Shown: positions 45,471-54,568, counted from the first letter of the stretch. The stretch: 64,000 nucleotides of DNA from Bacillus changyiensis (GCF_027706145.1 NZ_JAQFWW010000001.1:372001-436000); one strand, 5' to 3'. The notes: generated from the sequence alone by a model not told the origin. Numbers and translations are program-made.

Positions 45471-45636
45471 GTGCTTCATCTGTTCAACTCCATTATCGCC
45501 ATTTTCTTCGGAGTTACATTGTTCTTTAGTTCGTTTTATTTAGTCAATTATATCGGCCAATCATGTTTCCGTTTCTTTAGTAGAAGCTTTTGTCGCATTA
45601 GGCTTCACACATTATGGGCCGTTATTTTTATCATAG
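45471..45636 (+). pseudogene. frameshifted small membrane protein
   Basis: Reading from the GTG gives HLFNSIIAIFFGVTLFFSSFYLVNYIG; a shift at about 45556 continues with ANHVSVSLVEAFVALGFTHYGPLFLS and a stop 10 bp before a terminator. Joined, these make a plausible small protein with two hydrophobic spans, whereas the continuous frame runs into the terminator. One base seems lost, or there is a sequencing error. Confidence 0.5.
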
Positions 45637-45644
45637 AGATTTCT

Positions 45645-45673
45645 CAGCAGCATTTGAATGATGCTGTTTTTTT
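45645..45673 (+). terminator. terminator
   Basis: CAGCAGCAT-TTGA-ATGATGCTG stem (one mismatch) followed by TTTTTTT. Confidence 0.9.
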
Positions 45674-45763
45674 ATGATGAAAAATTAATAGGCTAAAGTC
45701 CAAACATAGGTAAATGTCCATTCATATGATGGATAGAAAAATAAACTTTGGAGGGCGTTTTCA

Positions 45764-46132
45764 TTGCATCTTAATAAATCCCATCATATGAATCAAAGTC
45801 ACATGTCATATCATAGAATTGTTAAGACGATCCAAAATTGTGAAGCAGTTTGCGAGCATACTGGGAATTTGGTTTTACAAATGAACGGTTCGAGCCATAG
45901 GACAGAGCAATTAAGGTTACTACGGGATTGTGCTGATATATGCACATTAACAGCAAAGTATATTGCACGTTCTAGCTCTTTTTCAAAATCTATCGCTTCA
46001 TTATGTGCGCAAATTTGTGAGATTTGTGGAAACCACTGTTTACAACATCCCGATGAACTATCACAAAGATGTGGTCAAACTTGCTTACATTGTGCACAAG
46101 AATGTCGGAACTTTGCAATGTCGACATATTAG
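45764..46132 (+). CDS. cysteine-rich four-helix (DUF326/Csp-like) copper-binding protein
   Basis: 122 residues with twelve cysteines spaced along predicted helices: NCEAVCEHTG, DCADICTLTAKY, LCAQICEICGNHCLQH and RCGQTCLHCAQECRNF. This is the DUF326 four-helix-bundle pattern of cytosolic copper-storage proteins (Csp), whose cysteines line the bundle core and hold Cu(I). TTG start after GGAGGGC. It has no signal peptide. Neighbours include a two-component system 1 kb downstream that could respond to metals. Confidence 0.87.
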   Translation: MHLNKSHHMNQSHMSYHRIVKTIQNCEAVCEHTGNLVLQMNGSSHRTEQLRLLRDCADICTLTAKYIARSSSFSKSIASLCAQICEICGNHCLQHPDELSQRCGQTCLHCAQECRNFAMSTY

Positions 46133-46271
46133 AAGCATAGCGAAAGGTATGTGTCCGAAAATGTACAGGCACATGCCTTTTCGTTTTTGATGAGTTAAAT
46201 ATATTTGTTGTCTTAAAGTCGACTTTAAAAACTAATATGGTGATGAATCAGAAAAAAGGATAGAAGAAATC

Positions 46272-46672
46272 ATGTTAATTCAACTAGATCGTGTGTTAGA
46301 AGCAGTCAAACAGCTGACGGATATTCGATTAGATTATGTAACAACAGAGCGAACTCTTCGATCATTTGAGTTAAAATTTGAAAAGTATGATTTAGTTATT
46401 ATTGATGAACTGGGATATATCTCATTTGACAAAGAAGGTGCAGAGCTTTTATTTACACATTCTCATTACGGGCTGGAAGGAAATCAACGATTATCACAAG
46501 TAACTTGCCATTTTTAAAATGGCAGGAGATCTTTCATGATCCCGTTTTAACAGCAGCCTTAACAGACCGCCTGACACATCAATCACATGTGTTAAATATG
46601 AATGATCCCTCTTACCGAATGAGAGAAACGCAAGAATGGATGACTACTGAAAACAAAGTGGCTCAAAATTAA
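46272..46672 (+). pseudogene. IS21-type istB remnant
   Basis: The frame from 46272 reads DYVTTERTLRSFELKFEKYDLVIIDELGYISFDKEG (Walker B region of the IstB AAA+ helper), then breaks near 46490. Downstream, in another frame, FHDPVLTAALTDRLTHQSHVLNM and SYRMRETQEW are the usual IstB end. The N-terminal half including Walker A and the whole of istA are missing. Confidence 0.85.
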
Positions 46673-47085
46673 ATTGCGAAATGGCTCACTTTTCACTTGC
46701 GAAATACACAATTGAAGGACAAGAGGAAAATGAAAGAAGGAGAAGACCGGCTTAAGGAGGTAATTCTGGATTCCAACTAAAAGGCTGGAATCTTCAATAA
46801 CTGCCTACTTATCATGTAACAAGACCCTCTGCTCGTAAAACTATACACGAACAAGTCGCTGTTCTTATTACGTTTAGTTACTAAAAAACATCACAATTTG
46901 TATGTTTGCGAGAGTGGGATTATAATCTTCATTCACTTAGCACCTCAATTCTTTTCAATACCTTCACAAATCCAACACACTTTATTTGTTCTTTCAACAA
47001 ATATACTTTTTATAATGATCAAGGGTTTAAATAAAGTTTTAAATAGAGAGAATATAGACCAAAATACAGTATTCGAGGGATTCTT
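46673..47085. other. intergenic stretch after the istB remnant
   Basis: 413 bp with IS21-like end sequence (AAATTGCGAAATGGCTCACT type, 46671-46690) and no credible gene. A 63-codon open frame at 46898-47089 has no RBS. The response regulator's promoter should be here, but no clear -35/-10 pair stands out. Confidence 0.45.
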
Positions 47086-47790
47086 ATGAATAAACTACAG
47101 GTTCTCGTCATAGATGATGAATGGAATGTACGTAACCTTCTTCGTATTTATTTAATCAAAAATGGTTTTGAAGTCCAGGAAGCTAAAAACGGATCTGAGG
47201 GAATTAAAATGACTGAAAATCACTCTTTTGACCTTATTATTTTAGATGTCATGATGCCTGATACGGATGGATGGGAAGTGTGTCAGAAAATCCGCGAAAC
47301 AAACAATACTCCTATCTTAATGTTAACAGCTCGTACAGGAACAAAAGATAAGGTAAAAGGGTTAACTGTTGGGGCTGATGACTATTTAGTGAAACCCTTT
47401 GATGCAGATGAATTAATCGCTCGTGTGTTTGCTCTTCTGAGAAGATCTAGCATATCTCAATCAACAATTACCCAAAGCATTATTACCTATTCTGAACTAA
47501 AGATAGATCCTGAAGGCAGACAAGTGTTCGTTCAAAAACAGCCTGTTGATCTGACTCCAAAAGAATTTGAATTGCTGCTCATGTTAGCCGAACATCCTCG
47601 TCGGGCTTTTGAACGTGAAACCTTGTTGGAGAGAATCTGGGGCAGCAACTATTTTGGTGATTTTCGCACAGTAGATACTCATGTGAAAAATATACGAGAA
47701 AAAGTAAGAAAAGCTGGACTATCGTTTAATCCTATTCAAACTGTATGGGGTATCGGCTATAAGTTTCAATTGGTGGACAAGCAAAAATGA
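47086..47790 (+). CDS. OmpR-family response regulator
   Basis: 234 residues: receiver domain with acidic pair DDE at 10-12, phospho-acceptor Asp54 in LIILDVMMPDTDG, Thr/Lys switch residues (MLTART, VKPFDADEL), then a winged-helix output domain (LTPKEFELLLMLAEHPRRAFERETLLERIWG, TVDTHVKNIREKVRKAG). Start ATG 47086. Overlaps the sensor kinase gene by 4 bp. Resembles regulators of envelope and metal-stress systems. Confidence 0.93.
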   Translation: MNKLQVLVIDDEWNVRNLLRIYLIKNGFEVQEAKNGSEGIKMTENHSFDLIILDVMMPDTDGWEVCQKIRETNNTPILMLTARTGTKDKVKGLTVGADDYLVKPFDADELIARVFALLRRSSISQSTITQSIITYSELKIDPEGRQVFVQKQPVDLTPKEFELLLMLAEHPRRAFERETLLERIWGSNYFGDFRTVDTHVKNIREKVRKAGLSFNPIQTVWGIGYKFQLVDKQK

Positions 47791-49211
47791 ATTGGAACCG
47801 TATTGTTATAAAACTGGGTGGGGCTATAATTTTGCTATTTCTTATGGTATTATTTCCCCTTGGATTTGTCATCGAGCGAGCATTTTCACAATTTTATTAT
47901 CAGGAGCTTCAAACAGAGATTGAAGAACAATCTTCACATTTCGCCAAGATGATGGAAGCATCTGATAACCCACAAATACCTTACATGCTTGAAATAATGG
48001 GGGAGTTTTCAAAAACAGCATTATATATTGTTAATGCTCATGGGAAAATTATTGTGAATTCAGGTATACCCGGTTTAAAGGTTGGCTCTTCAATATCTAA
48101 TGACGAACTCCACACTCTTTCACAAGGAGAATCTATTGATAAGGAATATATAGGATCAGTTAATAACCAAAGATTCCGTGTCTTCGGAACACCCATTATT
48201 TCTCAAAAACAGTTTTATGGTGGAGTTTTTGTTGTATCATCTGTTAAAGCGATTGACAAGTCTCTTGGAAAAATTCGTAGTACGTTATGGTTATCAGGTA
48301 TAGGAGCTTTTTTTCTTGCAGTTGCTTTTACGTATCTCCTTTCCAAAAAATTATCAGGGCCCCTCATTCAAATGGAACAAGCCACCCGAAAGATAGCTAA
48401 AGGGGACTTGGAGACACGTATTTCTCCACCCTCTAAAGATGAAATAGGTTCTCTGGCTCAAGCCATTAATGATTTAGCTGTAGATCTTCAAAAGTACCAT
48501 CAATCACGGAGTGAATTTTTTTCCAACATTTCTCATGAACTGAGAACACCCATGACAAGTATTGAGGGGTACGCAAAAGTACTAAAAGAAAAATTATATG
48601 AATCAGAAGGAGAAAAAGAACATTACCTCAACATTATTCATGAGGAAGCCACCCGCTTGACAAAAATGATTGGAGAGCTCTTTGATCTTGCTAAAATGGG
48701 GGAAGGAAAGATTGGATTTCACTTTGAATGGATTGATTTATCAGAAGTATTGGATAGTGCCATTCAAAAAACGAAATGGAGAGCCCAAAAGAAAAAACTG
48801 GCTATTGAAAAAAATATTGAAAGTGATTTACCATTTGTCTATTGTGATGGTGATCGCATGGTACAGGTTTTTATCAATCTGTTGGACAACGCCATTCGTT
48901 ACACCGAACAAGGACAAATTTCAATAAGGATGTGGAAAGAGAAAGGTATTATAAAAATTTCGATTGAAGATACAGGTATTGGCATTCCAAACAAAGAGCT
49001 AAGTTTCATTTTCGAGAGATTTTACCGAGTGGAAAAGTCTCGATCACGAGAATTTGGAGGCACTGGCTTAGGGCTTGCAATCGTCAAAAACCTTGTAGAA
49101 CAACAGGAAGGGACTATCCAAGCGTTTAGTGATGAAGGAAAAGGTACTCGCTTTGAGATCATGTTTCCTATATCACACGAAATGAAAAAGGAGGGGGAGA
49201 AGAAAGGGTGA
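47787..49211 (+). CDS. sensor histidine kinase
   Basis: 474-residue membrane kinase: TM1 at about 12-30, extracellular sensor of about 130 residues with a double-Cache/PDC-like character, TM2 near 165-190, HAMP (KKLSGPLIQMEQATRKIAKGDLETRI), HisKA with His250 in FSNISHELRTPM, and the HATPase boxes DNAIRYTEQG (N), IEDTGIGIP (G1), FYRVEKSRSREFGGTGLGLAI (F/G2). ATG overlaps the regulator's stop. Ligand unknown; small membrane proteins and a Cys-rich protein nearby suggest metal or envelope stress. Confidence 0.93.
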   Translation: MNWNRIVIKLGGAIILLFLMVLFPLGFVIERAFSQFYYQELQTEIEEQSSHFAKMMEASDNPQIPYMLEIMGEFSKTALYIVNAHGKIIVNSGIPGLKVGSSISNDELHTLSQGESIDKEYIGSVNNQRFRVFGTPIISQKQFYGGVFVVSSVKAIDKSLGKIRSTLWLSGIGAFFLAVAFTYLLSKKLSGPLIQMEQATRKIAKGDLETRISPPSKDEIGSLAQAINDLAVDLQKYHQSRSEFFSNISHELRTPMTSIEGYAKVLKEKLYESEGEKEHYLNIIHEEATRLTKMIGELFDLAKMGEGKIGFHFEWIDLSEVLDSAIQKTKWRAQKKKLAIEKNIESDLPFVYCDGDRMVQVFINLLDNAIRYTEQGQISIRMWKEKGIIKISIEDTGIGIPNKELSFIFERFYRVEKSRSREFGGTGLGLAIVKNLVEQQEGTIQAFSDEGKGTRFEIMFPISHEMKKEGEKKG

Positions 49212-49213
49212 AG

Positions 49214-49417
49214 ATGAAAAAATGGGACTGGTTTATTGTCTTACTCTTAATTGCCGTTGGCTTATCATGTTTGACCATGTCTACAACTTGGATGATAGGT
49301 TCTGGTTCTTTTCGTAACTATTTCACAAATTTCCTCCAAATCTGTCTTTGGATAGTGATTCCAGTTATTGGTGCTGGAATTATTTATTTCCTAATAAAAA
49401 GTAAGAAAGGAGATTGA
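49214..49417 (+). CDS. small two-span membrane protein
   Basis: 67 residues with hydrophobic segments at about 5-25 and 40-62 and a short basic tail KSKKGD. AAAGGGTG lies six bases before the ATG; a GTG at 49208 overlaps the kinase stop. It follows the kinase without a gap and is probably a co-transcribed accessory. No family recognised. Confidence 0.7.
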   Translation: MKKWDWFIVLLLIAVGLSCLTMSTTWMIGSGSFRNYFTNFLQICLWIVIPVIGAGIIYFLIKSKKGD

Positions 49418-49421
49418 TGAG

Positions 49422-50585
49422 TTGTCCTATTTTAAATTTCTATTCTTTTCAGATATAGCAATGTTACCTAGAAAAATCTTCGCCCACGAAGAAATGGGAG
49501 TTCCACAATCAAAAGTAACTTTGAGTACCTATGTACTGATTGCATTAGTACTATTATTTTTGCTGTGTTTGTCTTTTTATTTAATAACGAAAAAGAAAAT
49601 CCACAGTCTTAAAAATGCAAAAAAGAAAAAAGAAGAAAAACAGCAATTGAAGAAAATTCTTCGACGATTAAAATGGGGATCGATCCTATCTCTAATAGGA
49701 ATTGTAACAATAGGAAGTTTTTCAATTATGGAAGAAAAATTAACAATTAACGATGGTAGGACTTACCTAGAACATGTTCATGGTTTAGGTTATTCAACAG
49801 ACGGGAAACGGTTGATTATTCCTTCACATCATGGATTAGTAACGTATTCAGACGGGCATTGGGATAGGGCAGAAGGCGAAAATCATGATTACATGGGTTT
49901 TTCTGTTGCAGCTGATGGGTTTTATAGTAGTGGGCATCCTGCCCCAGGCTCAGATAAGAAGAATCCTTTTGGGATAATGAAAAGTACTGATGAAGGAAAA
50001 AACCTTAAAATGCTAGATCTCTATGGTGAAATAGATTTTCATATAATGGGTGTTGGATACCAATCTCAGGCAATTTATGTGATAAACCCCGAGCCAAATT
50101 CAAGAATGAAATTTGTTGGGCTGTACTATTCACTAAATGAAACGAAAACGTGGACAAAGAGTAAAATGAGAGGAATATCCGAGGAACCAACCACAATAGC
50201 TGTACATCCAACAAACAAAGCCATATTGGCGCTTGGTAATCAAAGTGGAGTATATCTTTCTTATAATTACGGTCAAAACTTTAAAAAAGTTCTTTCAAAA
50301 GGGCAAATAACATCACTGGTCTTTTCTAAAGATGGAACACTATTTGTTGGTGGATATGATCATAAAACGTATTTATTAAAATTGAATGTAGAAAATAATC
50401 GGTCATTTGAGATTAACATTCCTAGAATAGCTCAAGATGATGCGATTGCTTATCTTGCAGTAAGCTCAAAAAATGAAAAACAAATCGCCTTTACGACATT
50501 CAAAAAAGATATATATATTTCATATGATCAAGCCAGTACATGGCTCAAAATAGCTGAACAAGGGAAAGGAATTAGCACAAAATAA
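49422..50585 (+). CDS. membrane-anchored beta-propeller (F510_1955-type) protein
   Basis: 387 residues: transmembrane segment about 35-57, basic cytoplasmic linker rich in Lys, a second span near 76-97, then an extracellular domain with BNR/sialidase-like repeats (HVHGLGYSTDGKRLIIPSHHGLVTYS, FGIMKSTDEGKN, TIAVHPTNKAILALGNQSGVYLSYNYGQNFKKV, LFVGGYDHKTYLLKL). Proteins of this F510_1955 glycosyl-hydrolase-like class often sit by copper or metal operons. Catalytic activity is not evident. TTG start after AAAGGAG. Confidence 0.8.
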   Translation: MSYFKFLFFSDIAMLPRKIFAHEEMGVPQSKVTLSTYVLIALVLLFLLCLSFYLITKKKIHSLKNAKKKKEEKQQLKKILRRLKWGSILSLIGIVTIGSFSIMEEKLTINDGRTYLEHVHGLGYSTDGKRLIIPSHHGLVTYSDGHWDRAEGENHDYMGFSVAADGFYSSGHPAPGSDKKNPFGIMKSTDEGKNLKMLDLYGEIDFHIMGVGYQSQAIYVINPEPNSRMKFVGLYYSLNETKTWTKSKMRGISEEPTTIAVHPTNKAILALGNQSGVYLSYNYGQNFKKVLSKGQITSLVFSKDGTLFVGGYDHKTYLLKLNVENNRSFEINIPRIAQDDAIAYLAVSSKNEKQIAFTTFKKDIYISYDQASTWLKIAEQGKGISTK

Positions 50586-50706
50586 CTTAGAAGGAGTACG
50601 TTTCTCCAAACAACAATCTAACACTCCTTCATAAATTCTTCAAATCAACCACAACGATTAAACAAATTCATTATTTATACTCAAAATAGAAAGGAGGGAA
50701 TTAATC

Positions 50707-50871
50707 TTGGGATGTTGTGGATCAGCAAAACATAAAAAAAACACGCAAAAAAATAATGTATCATCTGTTAACTTGAGCCCTCTAGATTTGCTAAAAATAC
50801 GTTTGGCTCGCGAAGAGATATCTTGGGAAGAATATGAAAAGGAGAAAGTTAAGTTAGTCAATAATTCATAA
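50707..50871 (+). CDS. 54-aa SHOCT-domain protein
   Basis: A small gene not evident from longer frames: TTG start with GAAAGGAGGG 9-10 bp upstream. MGCCGSAKHKK is basic and has a Cys pair near the N-terminus; residues 24-50 (SPLDLLKIRLAREEISWEEYEKEKVKL) are a clear SHOCT (short C-terminal) motif. Same module ends the 75-aa membrane protein at 51.3 kb. Its role is unknown; context is the two-component/metal island. Confidence 0.75.
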   Translation: MGCCGSAKHKKNTQKNNVSSVNLSPLDLLKIRLAREEISWEEYEKEKVKLVNNS

Positions 50872-51008
50872 ACAGACTATTCTGCTTTCTATATAAAATG
50901 TGGAGCATGATATATTTACTTCTTTTCTCCTCATTTTAAACAAATTTTCAACACATTTATTGACTATACTTCTGTTATAGCTATAAAAACGATAAAGGAG
51001 CGAGTAAT

Positions 51009-51218
51009 ATGGAATGGTTACAAGTTTTACTTTTTCTAGCATGTCCTTTGATGATGCTGTTCTGTATGAAAGGCATGTTTAACCGAGACAAAAGTGAAAA
51101 AATGGAACAAACATCACATACAGAATTACAATCCCTTCAAATTAAAATTGCTGAATTGATTGAACAAAATCACAAACTAGAAAAAGAAATGAAAAGTTTA
51201 AAAGAGAAAAGCCTTTAA
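51009..51218 (+). CDS. small membrane protein, DUF2933-like
   Basis: 69 residues: one N-terminal span with CPLMMLFCMKGMF, followed by a coiled-coil-prone charged tail (LQIKIAELIEQNHKLEKEMKSL). The Cys/Met-rich span is like the DUF2933 proteins found beside copper exporters. ATG after AAAGGAG; candidate promoter TTGACT (50960-50965), 16 bp, TATAAA (50982-50987). Confidence 0.75.
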   Translation: MEWLQVLLFLACPLMMLFCMKGMFNRDKSEKMEQTSHTELQSLQIKIAELIEQNHKLEKEMKSLKEKSL

Positions 51219-51269
51219 AAAATATTTCTTTAACTTTTTTATAATTCAGAAAGGAGAGAAGAACAATAA

Positions 51270-51497
51270 ATGCATGAAATGATGAATGGTACCTCGATGA
51301 TGGGAATGTGTGTCTTTTTGTTTCTACTTTTCATGATTATTACTGTAGCAATCACTTTTTTAGTTGTTCATTTTTTATTGAAAAATAATAACAGACTGAC
51401 AGATCGTTCTCTTATGATATTAAGAGAAACTTATGCTAAGGGCGAAATAAATGATGAACAATATGAACAAAGATGGAAGTTATTAAATAGAAAATAA
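51270..51497 (+). CDS. SHOCT-domain membrane protein
   Basis: 75 residues: Met-rich N-terminus MHEMMNGTSMMGM, a transmembrane span at about 14-36, then a C-terminal SHOCT motif (LMILRETYAKGEINDEQYEQRWKLL). Met-rich tails of this type are common in copper-handling regions. RBS GAAAGGAGAG. Likely co-transcribed with the preceding small gene. Confidence 0.85.
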   Translation: MHEMMNGTSMMGMCVFLFLLFMIITVAITFLVVHFLLKNNNRLTDRSLMILRETYAKGEINDEQYEQRWKLLNRK

Positions 51498-51899
51498 ATT
51501 TTTAAAGAAATTAGTAGAAAACAGCATTTTAGTGATATAGCAAAACCACTAGGAATTTATCAGTAACACGCATGTTTTGTTAAAAAGGCGTCCAATAGTT
51601 AAAAAATTGTCTTATTGGACACCCCTTCTTTATTTTGCTAAGGGTAAAAAGTAGCTTTTTAAAAACTGGTTAAACTGTTATTAATACATATTGCTTTTAA
51701 TGAAAAAGCTCTTTTTGACTATATGTACGCTTATTTCTATAGTTATTTACGATTGAGCATTATCAGAAAAAAATAAGCTTATAATTCGAAATACCAAACT
51801 TAAGGTTCAAATTTGAATATCAACATTTTTATATTTAATGATACTACAGAAATCAAACCACGGTTTTTATTCCTATAAATCTAAAAAATATAGAACTCC
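51498..51899. other. 402-bp stretch between the island and the DUF1963 gene
   Basis: No gene seen. It holds a terminator-like stem at 51587-51631 and otherwise very AT-rich sequence. The adjacent genes converge here. Confidence 0.5.
51587..51631 (+). terminator. terminator-like hairpin
   Basis: GGCGTCCAATA / TATTGGACACC stem with a 15-base loop, followed by CCTTCTTTATTTT. It is related in sequence to the stem after manA. Confidence 0.7.
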
Positions 51900-52589
51900 T
51901 TAAAAACAATCCCAATTCATATACCATTCCCCATCTACAAGCGATCTAAAAAAATATAGGTTTCCATTGTCTCCGACCATAAAGCGTGGCTTTTCTTCTG
52001 ATGCAATTTGCATCACGAATTGAAAATCCTCCGATAAGACTGGAGATTGGATGTAGGAAGCATAGCCGCCGATTTTCGTAAACGAGTAGCGTGAAAAATC
52101 ATCGAAAAATCGGTCAGACATCTCATCATCCTCATTCACTTCTGTTAAATCTGCATATGTCCATGCTTCCTCCCAACACGGATAATCAGTCGTTTTGGAC
52201 AAACTCCATTTCATCTGAAATTCTCTTAATAGACTAGCCTCTTTAGGGGTATCAACTAGCTGCAATCCGTCTATAGACCGGTATTCGATCAATTTCCACC
52301 CGTCACCATTTTTAGCAAGGTTGAGCGGCAATGTATTGCGGTTCAGAAAGACCTGAATCATCCCGGATTCACCCACACTTTCGATACCTCCAGGGATTTC
52401 GGGCAAATATGCTTGCAATAGGGGAATCATGTACCCATCCTGATCACTTGGCCACCCCTTTTTCGTGTTGATGTAGAAGTGTCCGCCAAACCAACTATGT
52501 CTACCAACTTCCGGACGAAATCCTCCAATTTGTGCGATTACAGGTGTCTTTCCTCTGTCTTTCAATGTCTTAAAGGCTTCAATCTCCAT
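51900..52589 (-). CDS. DUF1963 (YwqG-like) protein
   Basis: 229 residues with the DUF1963 pattern: IAQIGGFRPEVGRHSWFGGHFYI, QVFLN, and an ending FFRSLVDGEWYMNWDCF. Cytoplasmic, no signal. The ATG is nine bases from AGGAGG; a TTG just before it at 52592 is also possible. It lies 95 bp downstream of the DUF2262 gene on the same strand. Function unknown; YwqG-type proteins often sit near polymorphic-toxin immunity genes. Confidence 0.85.
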   Translation of the reverse strand: MEIEAFKTLKDRGKTPVIAQIGGFRPEVGRHSWFGGHFYINTKKGWPSDQDGYMIPLLQAYLPEIPGGIESVGESGMIQVFLNRNTLPLNLAKNGDGWKLIEYRSIDGLQLVDTPKEASLLREFQMKWSLSKTTDYPCWEEAWTYADLTEVNEDDEMSDRFFDDFSRYSFTKIGGYASYIQSPVLSEDFQFVMQIASEEKPRFMVGDNGNLYFFRSLVDGEWYMNWDCF

Positions 52590-52687
52590 CAATCATGACC
52601 TCCTATTACCCACGGTTTCCGTAAATATTTTCTCTATTCCAGAAAAGTGGGAGGGATGTTGTCGCAGTACAAAATGCACCGTCCTGC

Positions 52688-53500
52688 TTATCCAGCAATC
52701 TCCGCTGACTCAAATGTACCGTTTCGATGACCGCTAACGATGATCGAGTGTCCCCAAAACATATCACCGTCATCAAAGAATACTTCAAAGTCTCCATCAG
52801 AATACACACTGATACTGCTAAATTCCATGAGTTCGATGAACAGCTCCTTAGTGATCTCGTCAATTTCCGTCTCATCGTTATCTTGCAGCCAGTCATTGGC
52901 CAGTTCAACAAGTTCTTCCGCTGCGTAAGCTCGTATTTTGGCATCCCATTGAACTTGATCTTGGAAGAGAATATGTGCAGTTGCTAGCGATGCCTTCATC
53001 TCCTGTTCGTTTTCATGCCAGTCAAAGTAGAGAATTCCTGCTTGTCCGGCCCAAGTTATTTCCTTCTCAAACAGTTTGACCGCCTTGTTCAACTTAAAGG
53101 TACCTAATTTACTATCCTTGTAATCAATCGGTTTCAGCGCTTCGTTCAAAATGCTTTGCAATTCATCATCCTGATAGGCCGTATCTATCACTTTTACCAG
53201 CATCATCGCTTTGTTTCCTTTGCGAACGTACAGTTTGACAATGGTATTCGCCTTGAAAATATCTCTCGTTTTTTGCCATTCGTCATCATTGACAAGCCAT
53301 TCCAATCTCAACTCTTTCTGAATAGCAGGGCTATTGCTATGAATCTCTTTCCAAGCGATCACTGGAATAGAAGCATTCCACATCACATCACCTGTCGCTC
53401 TTCCAGCTCCAATCCCTGATGGGCCAGTGACTGCGGCAACCTCAATCACTTCATCTGCAAATCGTTTTTCAAACTGTTCAATTTGATTTGATTTCCCCAC
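52688..53500 (-). CDS. DUF2262-domain protein
   Basis: 270 residues. The last 60 (FSSISVYSDGDFEVFFDDGDMFWGHSII) are the DUF2262 hallmark; the N-terminal half (about 10-150) resembles a separate conserved module. Strong RBS AAGGAGG before a GTG start. Paired with the DUF1963 gene. Both families are seen among predicted immunity or stress proteins, but no toxin is visible next to them. Confidence 0.83.
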   Translation of the reverse strand: MGKSNQIEQFEKRFADEVIEVAAVTGPSGIGAGRATGDVMWNASIPVIAWKEIHSNSPAIQKELRLEWLVNDDEWQKTRDIFKANTIVKLYVRKGNKAMMLVKVIDTAYQDDELQSILNEALKPIDYKDSKLGTFKLNKAVKLFEKEITWAGQAGILYFDWHENEQEMKASLATAHILFQDQVQWDAKIRAYAAEELVELANDWLQDNDETEIDEITKELFIELMEFSSISVYSDGDFEVFFDDGDMFWGHSIIVSGHRNGTFESAEIAG

Positions 53501-54127
53501 GATGTCTTCCTCCTTATGTATGTAATCTATTAAATTTATGTATCTTTGTTACTGTATGCATGAGTCGGATGAGATTCATCCAATTGTACCAAAAAAGTAA
53601 GTCACTCTCTATTTTCAATTGATTTAAAAACATAAATACGCAATCCTTGAAACGTCAACGTTCGCTCGTTTGACTGACAACACTTTCTAAAACAAACTAT
53701 ATTAATCATTATTTTTCTTGTTTATTATATAAAAACTACTGAATTTGAGCATTTATCGATTTGGATATTAACTCTTATACCATTTATTTTTCTTATCGCT
53801 CATTTTGCGGATAAGTTTCTTGAGAATTTATCGGGGATTACCAGCACAGCCGTTAGGAAGGTTCGTTAAGGAGGGGAGGATAACCTTGCGTTGACGAATT
53901 CATCTATGGCCTTTTGTAGAAGATGCATGGAACTACCGTTTACTAGCATGATGTGAATAAAAGTAAATTAAAGTTTTAATTCCCGTACTCTTGTCTGATT
54001 TCTTGAAGTTGTTCTCGCCAGCTCGGCTCACATTGCGCATACCGAATGGAAACTTTTTTTTTCACCTCCTTTTGTAAATTCTCGGTTTACAAATCAATTT
54101 TCTTGAAGGAGTCCGGATTCAACCTAC
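53501..54127. other. 627-bp mostly non-coding stretch
   Basis: AT-rich. On the minus strand there is a possible 29-codon frame (53976-54065, GTG directly overlapping AAGGAGG, product KKKVSIRYAQCEPSWREQL) after the MerR gene; its RBS overlaps the start, so I do not call it a gene. Nothing else is supported. Confidence 0.45.
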
Positions 54128-54460
54128 TTATTCATCACTAGCAGGATTATCAGCCAACTTCCGGAAAACCTCGTTGATATTACTCATTCTTTTTTCCACT
54201 TTTTTTGCTGCCGCATCAAGTGTAAAACCTTCTTCAATTAGTTCTTGGACCAAAAGAATTTTTTTGATGTTTAAATAATTGTATCTTCGAGTTGTTCCTT
54301 CACCTTCCTTTTCCGACTGAACGATACCTTTTTCTTCCCAATACCGAATTTTTCGTGTTGGTACTCCTGTGATCTCTGAAACCTCTCCAATACCGACAAC
54401 CAACTTCTTTAGTAAGTCAAAATCCATTAAAAGATTTTCTTTTTCGTGTTTTTCACTCAT
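54128..54460 (-). CDS. MerR-family transcriptional regulator
   Basis: 110 residues: a winged helix (VGIGEVSEITGVPTRKIRYWEEKGIVQSEKEGEGTTRRYNYLNIKKILL) followed by a short dimerisation helix and no effector domain, like small regulators of the MerR/GlnR type. Divergent from an MFS exporter 419 bp away, which it probably controls. Inducer unknown. Confidence 0.9.
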   Translation of the reverse strand: MSEKHEKENLLMDFDLLKKLVVGIGEVSEITGVPTRKIRYWEEKGIVQSEKEGEGTTRRYNYLNIKKILLVQELIEEGFTLDAAAKKVEKRMSNINEVFRKLADNPASDE

Positions 54461-54539
54461 GTTATTGACCTCCGATAAAGTGCTTATGTAACTATTTTAC
54501 GATATAGGAAAGAAAATTACAAACATTAAAGGTAAAGTA

Positions 54540-54568
54540 TTGACTTTAATTGTAGATTGGTTACAATT
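54540..54568 (+). promoter_or_regulatory. promoter with inverted repeat before the MFS gene
   Basis: TTGACT (54540-54545), 16 bp, TACAAT (54562-54567). A perfect repeat AATTGTA (54548-54554)/TACAATT (54562-54568) with a 7-bp spacer lies between the boxes, the position MerR proteins use. It points towards the MFS gene. Confidence 0.6.

Noticed and set aside
46898..47089. 63-codon frame before the response regulator
   Set aside because: No RBS, hydrophobic low-complexity product, and it overlaps the regulator start.
52606..52944. 112-codon minus-strand frame inside the DUF2262 gene
   Set aside because: Shadow of the DUF2262 coding frame; no RBS or family match.
53976..54065. 29-codon frame on the minus strand after the MerR gene
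   Set aside because: The RBS overlaps the GTG start, and the peptide has no recognised family; too weak to call.
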